NCBI GenBank assembly: GCA_021442155.1
Contig: CM038215.1
Span: 8,270,976 to 8,334,975 of the forward strand
Length of the DNA stretch: 64,000 nucleotides
DNA from: Cymbidium sinense
Taxonomy: Eukaryota > Streptophyta > Magnoliopsida > Asparagales > Orchidaceae
Reading direction: 5' to 3'
Positions 10,333 to 22,066 of this stretch are shown piece by piece (the first letter of the stretch is position 1; each line of letters starts with the position of its first letter). A program made the position numbers and the translations under genes. The notes under the pieces are model-generated. The model was not told the origin of the DNA. It did not search any database and was given only the letters and a program-made list of their open reading frames with translations.

Positions 10333-12250
10333 TAGGGTTTAGGTTTATTAGGTTTTAGGGTTTAAATTTATTTTTTTAATTTATTCAGTTGCTTTAGGTT
10401 TATGTTTAGGGTTTGGTGTTTAGGTTTTAGGGTTGATGGTTAGGGCTAAGGATTTAGGGTTTAGGGTTTAGGGTGTAGGGTTTATGGTTTAGGGGTTAAG
10501 GTTTTAAGGTTTATGCTTTTAGGGTTTAGGGTTTAGGATTAGGGTTTAGGGTTTAGGGTTTAGGATTTTTTAGGGTTTAGGGTTTAGGATTTAGGGTTGT
10601 AGATTTAGGATTTAGGGTTTAGTGTCGTTTAGGATTTAGTAGGGTTTGGGTTCGAGTTTAGGTTAAGAATATAAGGTTTATTATTTTTTAAAAAACATTA
10701 GTAAACTGATAGTTTAGTTTATTTAGTTTATTTAATTTATTTTAATCTAGTTTATGTTATTTTAATTTTACTTAGTTTAATTTATTTATTTTAGGTTTAT
10801 TATTTAATTTAGTTTAGGTTTTTATTTTCATTTATTTTGTTTAGTTTTAGATTTAAGTTTAGGTTTATTTTAGTTGAGTTTTATTTATATTTTATTATTT
10901 AGGTTTAGATTTTATTTTATATTTTTAGGTTTAGGTTTATGTTTTTTTATTTTTAGGTTTAGTTTAAGTTTTTATTTTAGGTTTATTTTTTGGTTTTATT
11001 TTTAGTTTAGGTTTAGGTTTATTTTTATTTATTTTATTTTATTTAGTTTAGGTTTAGGTTTAGGTTTGGTTTATTTTAGGTTTAGGTTTTATTTATTTTA
11101 GTTTAAGTTTAGGTTTATTTTATTTTTATTTTAGGTTAGGTTTTTCTTTTTATTTAGGGTTTAGGTTTTATTTTTAGGTTTATTTTTTAAATTTAGATTT
11201 TACTTAGTTTTTATTTTACTCTATTTTAGTTTTTTTTACTTTTATTTTAATTTTATTATTATTTTTTATTCTTAGGTTTATTTTATTTATTTAGTTTAGT
11301 TTAGGTTTCTGTTTATTTTATTTTAGCTTATTTTTATTTTTTATTTTATCTTATATTTAGGTTTAAGTTTTTATTTTATTTTATTTCTTTATTTTATTTA
11401 GATTTAGATTTATCTATTTATTTTATTTTAACGTTTATTTAGTTTAGTTTAGTTTTAGGTTTTGTGTTTTTAGTAGTTGCCAGGCTCACTGAAGGCTCTG
11501 CCCAGTGGCATAGATTTGTGGTCAGGGTAGGGTTTAGGGTTTAAGGTAGTTTCAGGCTTTAGGGTTTGGGGTTTAGGGTTTAGTGCCTAGTTTCTCAGAG
11601 TTTATGGCTCAGTTTTTTAGGGTCTGGCTTGTGGTATGGCTCTTAGATCAGTTAGTAGCTGGGTTGGGCCTGGGGTTTAAGGTGGTCACTGCCATGTGCC
11701 TAGTTTAGGTTGGTTGGACCAGGGTGGATTTGGATTTGGGTTTAGGAGTTTGGGTTTAGGGTTTTTTTAAAAAAAAAATTAAACGAACCAGTTAGATTTA
11801 TTTTAGTTTATTTTATTTTATATTATTATTTATTTTATTTACTTTATCATTTATTTTAGGTTTATTTATTTTAGCTAGTTATTATTTTAATTTATTTTTT
11901 TATTTATTTAGATTTAGTTTATTTTTTTATTTAATTTAATTTTAATTTTATTTAGGTTTAGGTTTTATATTTTATTTTAGTAGGTTTAAGTTTTTTATTT
12001 TATTTTTTAGGTCCAGTTTTGGGTTTTATTTTAGGTTTATTTTTTTATATTATTTTTTTAGTTAAGGTTTGGGGTTTAAGGTTTGGGGTGTGGTTTAGGG
12101 TTTTTGGTTTTAGGATTTTGGTTTTGGGTTTAGGTTTTAGGGTTTAGGGTTTAGGGTTTGGGGTTTTAGGGTTTAGGGTTTAGGGTTTAGGGTTAATTGT
12201 TTAGGTTTTAGGTCTAGAGTTTAGGTTTTAATTTAGGGTTTAGGTATTTT
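9841..12250 (-). repeat. 2.4-kb higher-order repeat, unit A
   Basis: Order on +: GR-RBP copy (9841-10332), TTTAGGG block (to about 10675), punctuation motif (about 10685-10720), T-rich block (to 11470), scrambled TTTAGGG patch (11475-11765), second punctuation motif (about 11765-11800), T-rich block (to 12055), TTTAGGG block (to 12240). The same order recurs in units B and C. The GR-RBP 3' boundaries lie 2410 bases apart (9841 to 12251). Confidence 0.88.
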
Positions 12251-12742
12251 GGTTTTATTTTTAAAAGAGAATAAATTCATATTCAACATTTCTTTTTTTT
12301 CAATTTCATCAACCAAGTAACACTAAGTTTTCTAAGATACATATGAAGCATAGATAAAAAATGAGCACGCATAGAGCAAATCAATGACCCTAAATAACTA
12401 GAACTGTCTTTACTATAAAGACACAGTTCCATAAGTAGCAGATTGGAATGGGCATTCTTCTGTTTCTCCAGTTCTCATCAGAACCACCCTGGCCTCTCGA
12501 GTAGCGTGATCCACCATCATATCTCGATCTCTCTCTCGACCACCACCATGGCTGTAACCTCCATTGATCCTCCCGCCTCCATAACAACCACCGCTCCGAC
12601 CACCACCTCCATATCCACAAGCACCTTTAGTTCCCCCACCACCATTGTGATAACCACCACCTCCGCCTTCACCTCCATTGCTAGATCTAGATAGGGCATA
12701 TTTGATGGTGATGTTCCTGCCGTCAAGGTTTTTCCCATTCTC
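12251..12742 (-). pseudogene. GR-RBP 3'-exon pseudogene, copy G3
   Basis: Same structure as G2: RRM end (NLDGRNITIKYALSRSSNGGEG), Gly-rich tail and NWRN terminus on the minus strand, then the 3' UTR. Small indels break the frame in the middle of the Gly-rich part. The Ser/Thr-rich plus-strand frame at 12443-12694 is its antisense shadow. The 3' UTR (12270-12436) is essentially identical to that of G4, so the two separated recently. Confidence 0.82.
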
Positions 12743-14649
12743 AGGGGTTAGGGTTAGGTTTTGATTTAGGTTTTAGGGTTTAGGTTTATTTTTTTAATTT
12801 ATTCAGTTGCTTTAAGTTTATGTTTAAGGTTTGGTGTTTAGGTTTTAGGGTTTAGGGTTAGAGTTTAGGGTTTAGGGTTTAGGTAGGGTTTAAGGTTTTA
12901 AGGTTTATGCTTTTAGGGTTTAGGGTTTAGGATTTAGGATTTTTTAGGGTTTAGGGTTTAGGATTTAGGGTTATAGATTTAGGATTTAGGGTTTAATGTT
13001 AGTTTTAGGATTTAGGGTTTAGGGTTTCGGGTTTAGGGTTTAGAATATAAGGTTCATGTTTTTTTTTTAAAACATTAGGTAAACAGATAGGTTTAGGTTT
13101 ACTTAGTTTATTTAATTTATTTTAGTTTATTTTATTTTTAATTTTTATTTATTTTAATTTATTTATTTTAGGTTTATTTAATTTAGTTTAGGTTGTTAAT
13201 TTTCATTTATTTTTTTGTTTAGTTTTAGATTTAAGTTTAGGTTTATTTTTTAGTTGAGTTTTATTTATATTTTATTATTTAGGTTTAGGTTTTATTTTTT
13301 ATTTTTTATTTTTATGTTTAGTTTATGTTTTATTTTATTTTTAGGTTTAGGTTTAAGTTTTTATTTTAGGTTTAGTTTTGGTTTTATTTTTTAGTTTAGA
13401 TTTAGGTTTATTTTTTATTTTATTTTATTTTAAATTTAGGTTTAGGTTTATTTTAGGTTTAGTTTTATTTATTTTAGTTTAGGTTTAGGTTTATTTTATT
13501 TTTTATTTTAGGTTAGGTTTTCTTTAGTTTAGTTTAGGTTTATTTTTTAAGTTTTTTTTACATAGTTTTTATTTAATTTATTTTAGTTTTATTTTTTATA
13601 TTTTATATTTATTTTATTTTATTATTTTTATTCTTAGGTTTATTTTATTTATTTAGTTTAGTTTAGGCTCTATTTATTTTATTTTAACTTATTTCATTTT
13701 TTTATTTTATTTTATATTTAGGTTTAAGTTTTTTTATTTTATTTTATTTCTATTTTATTTAGATTTAGATTTATCCATTTTATTTTATTTAAAGTTTATT
13801 TAGTTTAGGTTTATGTTTTAGGCTTTTCAGGGTTTAGGGTCATGGATTGTGGTTAGTACAGAATTTAGGGTCAGTGGTTGTGAGTTTTTAGGGTAGTCAG
13901 GTTTAGGCCTGGTCAGCTTTCTGGGTGGTTTTAGGTTTAGTGGCTCAGGTTTATTTTAGGGCTCAGGGGTATGGTTTGAGGTCAGATGCTAAGCTAGGGC
14001 TCAGGTTTGTTTTGGCTCAGTATTCTTGCTATAGGTTTAGGGTTACAGGGTTTAGGTTAGTGGTTAGTTTGGGTCACTTATGGTCCAGTGGCTCAGGATT
14101 TAGGTGGATTAGGCCTAGGGTTTAGGATCTTTAAACAAAAAAAATGAACCGCCAAGTTTTTATTTTTCATAGTTTATTTTATTTTTATATTATTATTTAT
14201 TTTTATTTATTTTAGTTTATTTATTTTAGGTTTATTTATTTTAGTTTAGGATTTTATTTTAGTTTATTTGTTATGTTTAGGTTTAGATTTAGGTTTATTT
14301 TTTTATTTAATTTAATTTTAATTTTATTTTTTAGGTTGAGGTTTTATATTTTATTTTTGGGTTTAGGTCTATGTTTAGGTTTTTATTTTATTTTTTTAGG
14401 TTTAGGCTTTGGGTTTTTATTTTAGGTTTATTTTTAGATATTATTTTTTAGTTTAGGTTAAGGTTTGGGGTTTAAGGTTTGGGGTATAGGGTTTAGGGTT
14501 TTGGGTTTAGGATTTTGGTTTTTGGGTTTAGGTTTTAGGGTTTAGGGATTAGGGTTTGGGGTTTTTAGGGTTTAGGGTTTAGGGTTTAGGGTTAATTGTT
14601 TAGGTTTTAGGTCTAGAGTTTAGGTTTTAATTTAGGGTTTAAGTATTTT
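12251..14649 (-). repeat. 2.4-kb higher-order repeat, unit B
   Basis: Same order as unit A: GR-RBP copy, TTTAGGG block, punctuation motif (about 13055-13095), T-rich block (to 13815), scrambled patch (13815-14115), second, decayed punctuation motif (about 14122), T-rich block, TTTAGGG block. Distance to the next GR-RBP copy is 2399 bases. Confidence 0.88.
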
Positions 14650-15126
14650 AGTTTTATTTTTAAAAGAGAATAAATTCATATTCAACATTTCTTTTTTTTC
14701 AATTTCATCAACCAAGTAACACTAAGTTTTCTAAGATACATATGAAGCATAGATAAAAAATGAGCACGCATAGAGCAAATCAATGACCCTAAATAACTAG
14801 AACTGTCTTTACTATAAAGACACAGTTCCATAAGTGCATTGAATGGGCATTCTTCGCTTTCTCAGCTTCTCATCGAACCACCTCGAGTAGCGTGATCCAC
14901 CATCATCATATCTCGATCTCTCGACCACCACCATGGTCAGTAACCTCCATTGATCCTCCCGCTCCATAACAACCACCGCTCCGACCACCACCTCCATATC
15001 CACAAGCACCTTTAGTTCCCCCACCACCATTGTGATACCACCACCTCCGCCTTCACCTCCATTGCCAGATCTAGATAGGGCATATTTGATGGTGATGTTC
15101 CTGCCATCAAGGTTTTTCCCATTCTC
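14650..15126 (-). pseudogene. GR-RBP 3'-exon pseudogene, copy G4
   Basis: 3' UTR identical to that of G3 over about 165 bases. The Gly-rich part (14835-15000) then differs from G3 by more than ten short indels, many at CAG/CTG words (CTCCAGTTC versus CTCAGCTTC; GGCTGTAA versus GGTCAGTAA). The RRM end (15060-15120) is again nearly identical to G3. Not coding. The clustered differences may be consensus errors rather than mutation. Confidence 0.8.
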
Positions 15127-16940
15127 AGGGGTTAGGGTTAGGTTTTGGTTTAGCTTTATTTTTTTAATTTATTTAGTTGCTTTAAGTTTATGTTTGGTGT
15201 GTTTTAGGTTTAGTGGTTTAGGGTTTAGGGTTTAGTGTAGGTTTATGGTTTAGGGTGGTTTTAAGGTTTATGCTTTAGGGTTTAGGGTTTAGGATTAGGG
15301 TTGGGTTTAGGATTTAGGATTTTTAGGGTTTAGGGTTTAGGATTTAGGGTTATAGATTTAGAGGTTTTAATGTTAGCTTTTAGTATTGTGGTTCAGTGGC
15401 TTGTAGGTTTAGAATATGTTCATGGTTTTTTTTTTTTTTAAAACATTGTAAACGATAAATTTTAGTTTATTTTAGTTTATTTAATTTATTTTAGTTTATT
15501 TTATTTTTAATTTTTATTTATTTTAACTTATTTATTTAGGTTATTTAATTTAGTTTTTTCATTTATTTTTTTTGTTTAGTTTTAGATTTAAGTTTAGGTT
15601 TAATTTTTAGTTGAGTTTTATTTATATTTTATTATTTAGGTTTAGGTTTTATTTTTAATTTTTAATTTTTATGTTTAGGTTTATGTTTTTATTTTATTTT
15701 TTAGGTTTAGGTTTAAATTTTTTATTTTAGGTTTAGTTTTTGGCTTTATTTTTTAGTTTAGGTTTAGGTTTGGTTTATTTTAGGTTTAGTTTTTATTTAT
15801 TTTAGTTTAGGTTTAGGTTTATTTTATTTTTGTTTTAGGTTAGGTTTTTCTTTTAGTTTAGGGTTTAGGTTTATTTTTTAAGTTAAGTTTTTTACTTAGT
15901 TTTTATTTTACTCTATTTTAGTTTTATTTTTTTATATTTTTATATTTATTTTTATTTTATTATTGTTTTATTCTTAGGTTTATTTTATTTATTTAGTTTA
16001 GTTTAGGTTTCTATTTATTTTATTTTAACTTATTTTTATTTTTTATTTTATTTTTATTTAGGTTTAAGTTTTCATTTTATTTTATTTCTTTATTTTATTT
16101 AGATTTAGATTTATCTATTTATTTTATTTTAAAGTTTATTAGTTTAGGTTTAGGTTTTAGTTTTAGGGTTTAGGGTATGGATTAGGTTTTGGGCCAGGAT
16201 AGGAGGTTGAGGTTTAGGGTATAGGAGGTGGAGGTTTAGGTTTAGTGGGCTTTGGGTTAGGGTTAGTGGTGGGTTTAGCTAGGGTTTAGGGTTTATTTGA
16301 GGTTAGAGTTTATGCTGGGCTAGGGTTTAGGGTTTAGGGCTTAGGGTTTAGGGCTTAAGTGATTAGGGTTTAGGGTTAATGAGGGTTGGTGGTGGTTGTT
16401 GGGTATTTAGGTTAGTTGGTCCAGGGAGGATTTAGGGTTTTGGATTTAGGGTTTAGGGTTTAGGATTTTTTAAAAAAAAAAAATGAATGAAGAAGATATT
16501 TAGTTTATTTTATTTTTCATAGTTTATTTTATTTTATATTATTATTTATTTTTATTTTATTTATTTATTTTTATTTATTTTTATTTTAGGTTTATTTTAG
16601 TTTATTTGTTATGTTTAGGTTTAGATTTAGGTTTATTTTATTTAATTTTAATATTTTTGTGAGTTTTATATTTTATTTTTTTAGTCCATGTTTAGGTTTT
16701 ATTTTATTTTTTTTAGGTTTAGGCTTTGGGTTTTATTTTAGGTTTAGTTTAGATATTATTTTTAGGTTAAGGTTAGGTTTAAGTGGTTTATTGGGGTAGT
16801 TTTAGGATTTAGGTTTTTGGTTTAGGGTTTAGGTTTAGGGTTTAGGTTTAGGTTAGGGTTTTTTGGGTTTAGGGTTTTGTGTGGTAGTGGTTGTGTTTAG
16901 GTTTTAGGTCCAGTTAAAGCTCAGTTTAGGCTTTGGGTTT
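14650..16940 (-). repeat. 2.4-kb higher-order repeat, unit C
   Basis: Same order as units A and B: GR-RBP copy, TTTAGGG block, punctuation motif (about 15425-15460), T-rich block (to 16150), scrambled patch (16150-16465), decayed punctuation motif (about 16470), T-rich block, TTTAGGG block. It is somewhat shorter (2291 bases), mainly through scattered small deletions. Confidence 0.85.
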
Positions 16941-16978
16941 TGGTTTGTTTTTTTAGAGAACAAATTCATATTCAACTT
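16941..16978 (-). pseudogene. GR-RBP 3' UTR remnant, copy G4b
   Basis: Only the last 30 or so bases of the GR-RBP 3' UTR remain (AGAGAACAAATTCATATTCA). They sit exactly where the fourth higher-order unit would start. The rest of the fragment is deleted. Confidence 0.75.
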
Positions 16979-18405
16979 TAGAGTTTTAAATTAATTAAAT
17001 TAGTAGGTTTTAGGTCTTTTAGCTTATTTAGTTTATTTTTTTATTTATTTTATTTTATTTTATTTTTATTTTTATTTAGGTTTTATTCTTTTTTTTATTT
17101 AGTTTTATTTTATATTTATTTAGGTTTTTTTTTATTTTAAATTTATTTTTCAGATTTAGGTTTATGTTTATTTTTTAGTCTAGTTTAATTTTTATTTTTT
17201 TTCTTGGTTTAGGTTTTATTATTTATTTTTAGGTTTAAGTTTTATTTTGTCTCTTTAGGTTTAGATTTAAGGTTTTTATTTTAGGTTTATTTTTAGGTTT
17301 TATTTTTAAGTTTAGGTTTAAATTTATTTTCAGTTTATTTTATTTTATTTAGTGTTTAGGTTTAATTTATTTTAGGTTTAGATTTAGGTTTTATTTATTT
17401 TAGTTTAGTTTATTTTAGTTTAGGTTTAGGTTTATTTTATTTTGTTTATTTTAGGTTTAGGTTTTTTTTAGTTTAAGATTTAGGTTTATTTTTTATTTAT
17501 TTTATGTTTTATTTTAATGTTTATATTTTGGGTTTAGGTTTTTATCTAGTTTTTTTTTATTTTTAGATTTTTTTTATTTTTTTTTAGTTTAACTTAGTTT
17601 TGTATTAATTTTTTTATTTTTGTTTTTATTTTTTATTTTATTTTATTTTATTTTTATTTTTAGGTTTAGGTTTTATTTTATTTTATTTCTTTTATTTTAT
17701 TTAGGTTTAGCAATATTTATTTATTTAATTTTTAGGTTTTATTTAATTTAGGTTTTCAAAGTTTAAGGATAGGGTTTAGGGTTTAGGGTTTATGGTTTGG
17801 GGTTTAGGGTTTAGTCCTTATTTGTAGGTTTGGGTTTATAGGATTGGTTTAGGATTTTTAAGGGTTTGGGGTTTAGGGTTTAGGGCTTAGATTTTATCGT
17901 AGGTTTAGTCTTATCATTGGTTTAGTTTAGGATTTTTTTTAAATTAAGTAAAACATAGGTTTGTTTATTTAATTTACTTAGTTTATTTTAATTTACTTTA
18001 GTTTATTTTATTTTTATTTTTATTTAAGTTTATTTTTTATTTTTACTTATTTTTTTATTTATTTTAAGCTTATTTATTTTAATTTATTTTTTAGGTTTAG
18101 GTTTATTTTTAAGTACAATTTAATTTTTATTTTATTTTTGGGTTTGGTTTTATTTTGTTAGTTTTATGGTTTAAAGTTTAGGGTTTAGACAAGTGGCTTA
18201 TTTTAGGGTTTAGGGTAGGGTTAGGTTTAGTGTAGGTTTTGTGGTTTTAAGGTTTAGGCCTAGGGTTTGAGTTTAGGGTTTTACATTTGGGGTTTATGGT
18301 TTTGGGTTGGGAGTAGGGCTTTTTGGGTTAGGATTTTGGGTTTAGGGTTTAGGGTTACATGTTTAGGGTTTAAGGCTTAGGTTTAGGTTTAGGGTTTAGG
18401 ATTTT
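16979..18405 (+). repeat. Composite telomere-like satellite block 3
   Basis: Punctuation-like motif (about 16980-17010), T-rich block (17020-17760), TTTAGGG-like block (17760-17930), punctuation motif (about 17930-17970), T-rich block (to 18160), then scrambled and TTTAGGG-like repeats up to the LINE junction. No coding content. Confidence 0.9.
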
Positions 18406-21060
18406 GGTTTTTTTTTTGGGGAAACCCCATATAGGGGAATTTTATTGCCACAAAAAGAGGGTTACAAGGTCCTTAAAGGGGATAAACTCTAGAACTACTG
18501 CTCAAAGAGAGACAATTAGCCCAGGGAGTAAATCACCTATCTAAGTATAGCCAAAAGCAAAAGAAATAAATAAAGCAAGCAAAAGATACAAATTGATTAA
18601 GAAGCCAATGGAAGATTAAAATGCAGGATGTGAGAATGCATGACACTATGGAGCAAACCTGCAAGAGGACAAGAGAGAAGCACCAACAAAATTATAGAAG
18701 AAGTTAGAGCAGTTAAGGTAATACAGACAAAATGATAACTAAAAATAGCATAATCTGAGAATGATAGTAAAGAAGTGTGATAGAGAAGGCTGCTCCCACA
18801 CACCAAGTTAACGATGCAAATATGAGCATCCAAACTCAAAGAAAGGGTTACATCACAAGAGCTACTACCAAACCAAAAGGGAGTGAAATCATCACAGCCA
18901 TCATAGCCAACAAACTTGTATAGAAGCCATTTGAAGAAGATCTTTTGAGCCTTATTACCTGCAAACATAACCAAAGCCATATACATTGTAGAAGAAATAG
19001 CAGCAAAGAGCAGAATGGATAAGAGGATCCCATGCAAAATATATGTCATCATATTAGGCCCCATGGCATGATAATCCCCAACACAAATGAAAGAAAGCCA
19101 TCATTTTCAGGTCAACCATATTTTTAACTAGATCTAAGGGTTTAATGAGGCCAACAAGAAGACCCACCATAGGGAAACAGTAGAAAAGGTCAGGCAAAGG
19201 TAAGAAGTAATAAAAGATCAGATGTAATACCTACTGAAATACAACCAAGAAAATACAAAAGCATGGTATTAACTCCATCCCAAATGTATATGATAATAAT
19301 AAATAAATTTTGGTATAAAACAAGAACAACCGGGATATTTCAAAAGGAAGTCCAATGAATGTAAGTAATGCGATGTTAACAACCTCCTATTGCGGTTAGA
19401 AACCAAAAGTGTAAAGGAAGACAAGATACCCCAAAATTACCACAAGAATTGTAGTCATCGAGAAGAGATGAGAATACAACAAAAGAAGAAGAAATAGTAA
19501 AGCTTCCCCACCATAAACAATTCCAATAAAAGGAAATCGAGATAACACTTAGAAAAGCTTAGAAACTAATAGTCCAGACCAACAAATATGACAAGATAGC
19601 CGCCATAAGTCCATCCATTTAGAGTAAATAGTACAAAAAATAAAGTAAAGAAAAGCATAATCACAATGATTACATAATAGAACCAAGAGGGATAAAAAGC
19701 AGAGAGATCACCGATGTTAGTTAAAAAAAATAATCGAAAATCAAAAGGCAAGAAATACCCAACCACAAAGACAACTCATTGGACAAAGGACATGAAAATC
19801 CAAAAGCTAACAGTGGAAACAAAATACAATATTACACCCACCATATAAAACTCCATTAAAAAGCATAGATGTAAAATAGAAACAAAATGGGTTCAAAAGA
19901 TAATCAATAGAAAATCCTTCCGATAAAGATGATCTAGCGCTAAACCCACATCCTCAAGAAAAATGATAAGCCATTAAGTCCAAACCCAGAATGAAATAAT
20001 AAAATTAAATAAAGAAATTGCGCTTTCTCCGACAGTTGGGTGGGTGAGGTTAGCCAAAATAATCAACAAACAACTCAAAAGCACCGCTAAACATGATAAG
20101 AAACCCTAGTAGACGGACATAAGACTCAATGAACCATCCCAACAACCAAGAAAGAAAATAACAAAGAAGTTCAAAACCACCCATTCAAAATAGATAATGC
20201 ATAAGTTAATTCCCGATAGAATAAGTGGTCCGCCAAGACTAGTTGAATGAGGATGGAAATAATAGCAAGAAAAGTCGGCCACAAAGTAGATAACAACACA
20301 AATAGTAATAAAATTGAAAGGCAAGAAATAGCCAACAACAACAAAGACAACCTGTTGGACAAAGGACCCAAAATTCTAAAGGCCAATAGTGGAAACAATA
20401 ATACAATTATTACACCCACCATATAAAACTCCATTAAAATTCAGAGATGTAAAATAGAAACAAAAAGAGTTCAAAGGAAAACAAACATAAATATCCAAGA
20501 TAAGGATGATCGTGCTTTAACATCCTCGAAAGACAAATTGAGAAGCCAATAAGTAAGTCCAATCCTGCAAATAAAAAAAAAAATGTAATTTCTCCCGGCA
20601 GTTGGGTATATGAGGTTAGAAGAAATCAGAAACAACTCCAAAAGCACCTCTGAACATGATGGACAACCCCAAAAGATATAGACATAAGATTCAATGATCT
20701 AGATCAGCCAACAAATAAGAAGATGGCCATAAAACCATCCATTCAAAATAGACAATGCAAGATAAATCCTGATAGATGGGAAGTGGTCCCAAGGCTATAA
20801 CCAAGATAAAAAATAGAAAAGCTAGAAAGACTACAAACATGTAAAGATCAACAAAAGCTCTATTGCTAACAAGAAAATCAAGCAGAAAAGAAAAAGTCAC
20901 CATGCAGTCAACAATCTCAATAGAGGCCTGCAGGACAAAAGGCCCAAAAATCCAATAGCCAATAGTTAAAATAGTCAACACTTTTGCTCTAGTTTGCTTG
21001 AAAAGAAAAAGTCACCATGCAGTCAACAACCTCAATAGAGAGCTCTAGTTTGCTTGAGAA
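18406..21060 (-). other. LINE copy 3, 3' non-coding region with repeated modules
   Basis: This region has no conserved domain. It contains recurring modules with a GGCCATAAAACCATCCATTC-like core at about 19605, 20175 and 20730 on +. The same core appears in copy 2 at 5157, 5404, 6410, 6670 and 7478. Other repeated landmarks are CAAAAGCTAACAGTGG versus AAAGGCCAATAGTGG, and the CTCTAGTTTGCTTGA.AAGA string, which occurs twice (20988 and 21043). The open frames of 60-155 codons here are hydrophobic because the strand is T-rich. The left 600 bases align with 4138-4840. Confidence 0.75.
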
Positions 21061-21520
21061 GATAGTACAATTATGTATTGCCCATTTTGGTGGAAGTCAA
21101 AAGATCAATCAGCAGAAGGGCATCCACCTCAATCCAAATATTGAGCCAACCTTTTTAAAAGCCAAATCTCAAGAGCTTTGTACATTGCCATGAGCTCAGC
21201 AAAGGGAACAGAGCAAGAATTAAGGGGGTAAGCAAAAGTACATAGGACTTTACCATTAAGATTTTTGAAAATACCACCACAGCCTAAACCTTTATGAGAG
21301 ACAAAGCCATCAGTGTTAATTTTAATAGTATTAGCATGAGGTTTTACCCAATAGACAATCTTGTCATCTTTACAGTGTGGTTGATCCGACAAGTTAAAAC
21401 CTAGTTTATTGGACACAAATTTACAACCTTTGAATTGTTTGTAGTTAATGAGATTGGCATTGAACAAGTCACAAATTTTGTTTTTAATCCTAGCAATTAT
21501 CCTCATGTGGTTCATAGGGA
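21061..21520 (-). pseudogene. LINE ORF2 RNase H domain (copy 3)
   Basis: The open frame 21129-21515 reads KIVYWVKPHANTIKINTDGF, then SHKGLGCGGIFKN and FAELMAMYKALE. This is the start of a plant LINE RNase H with the first Asp (INTDG) and the Glu of the AELMA helix. A one-base frameshift near 21140 moves the next strand (NIWIEVDALLLIDLL, with the third acidic residue) to another frame. Soon after, at about 21045, the sequence runs into the 3' region. The C-terminal H..RE.N..AD part, present in copy 2, is missing. The domain is therefore broken. Confidence 0.82.
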
Positions 21521-21599
21521 TCCCATGATTTTTGCATCATTTCTGTCCATCCATATGAACCAAATAAGAGTGATAGTAGTTATGACTTTAATGTGACCT

Positions 21600-21830
21600 C
21601 TAATAGTGTTGTCAAAATAAACTTAAGAAGCTGGTATAAAGTTTAGGAGCCATTGTAAATGACAATGTTAAAGAGTTATCATACCAAATCCAAAGTTTAG
21701 AAGCAATGGTCCCATTAACAAAAACATGATTCACATTCTCAATGTGAAAGCAGCATTGGCATTTTGAAGGTAAATGAAAACCTTTACCCCACAACAAGGA
21801 GTCAACAAAGATGAAGCTTTTCAAAATACG
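21600..21830 (-). pseudogene. LINE ORF2 zf-RVT region (copy 3)
   Basis: The minus-strand frame 21612-21824 includes DSLLWGKGFHLPSKCQCC, then ENVNHVFVNG and ASKLWIWY. It matches the zinc-binding region between reverse transcriptase and RNase H in plant LINEs (D.L..RG..L.S.C..C....E...H.F..C..A..LW). The expected Cys after HVF is Asn here. Stops on both sides separate it from neighbouring domains. Confidence 0.75.
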
Positions 21831-22066
21831 CCAAGTAAGAATAGAATAAGAAGTAGGGATAGTGTTATTCCATAGTTTTAAAAATACATTGGAAAATCAT
21901 GAGCTTCTTTAATGTGAATCCAAACATTTTAAAGTTGAAATCATTATGTGAAAGCTTAAAAGGATCTGATCTTGATAGGAATGATAGAATAGTAGTGTTT
22001 GTTTAGAAAAAGGAAGGAATATAATCATAGTTTACTATTGTTCCACATATTATTTTCCGAAAGAGT

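Noticed and set aside
12443..12694. Ser/Thr-rich plus-strand frame
   Set aside because: Antisense of the Gly-rich tail of GR-RBP copy G3.
13925..14125. Open frame in telomere-like repeats
   Set aside because: Lies in a scrambled TTTAGGG patch with no conservation in the other repeat units.
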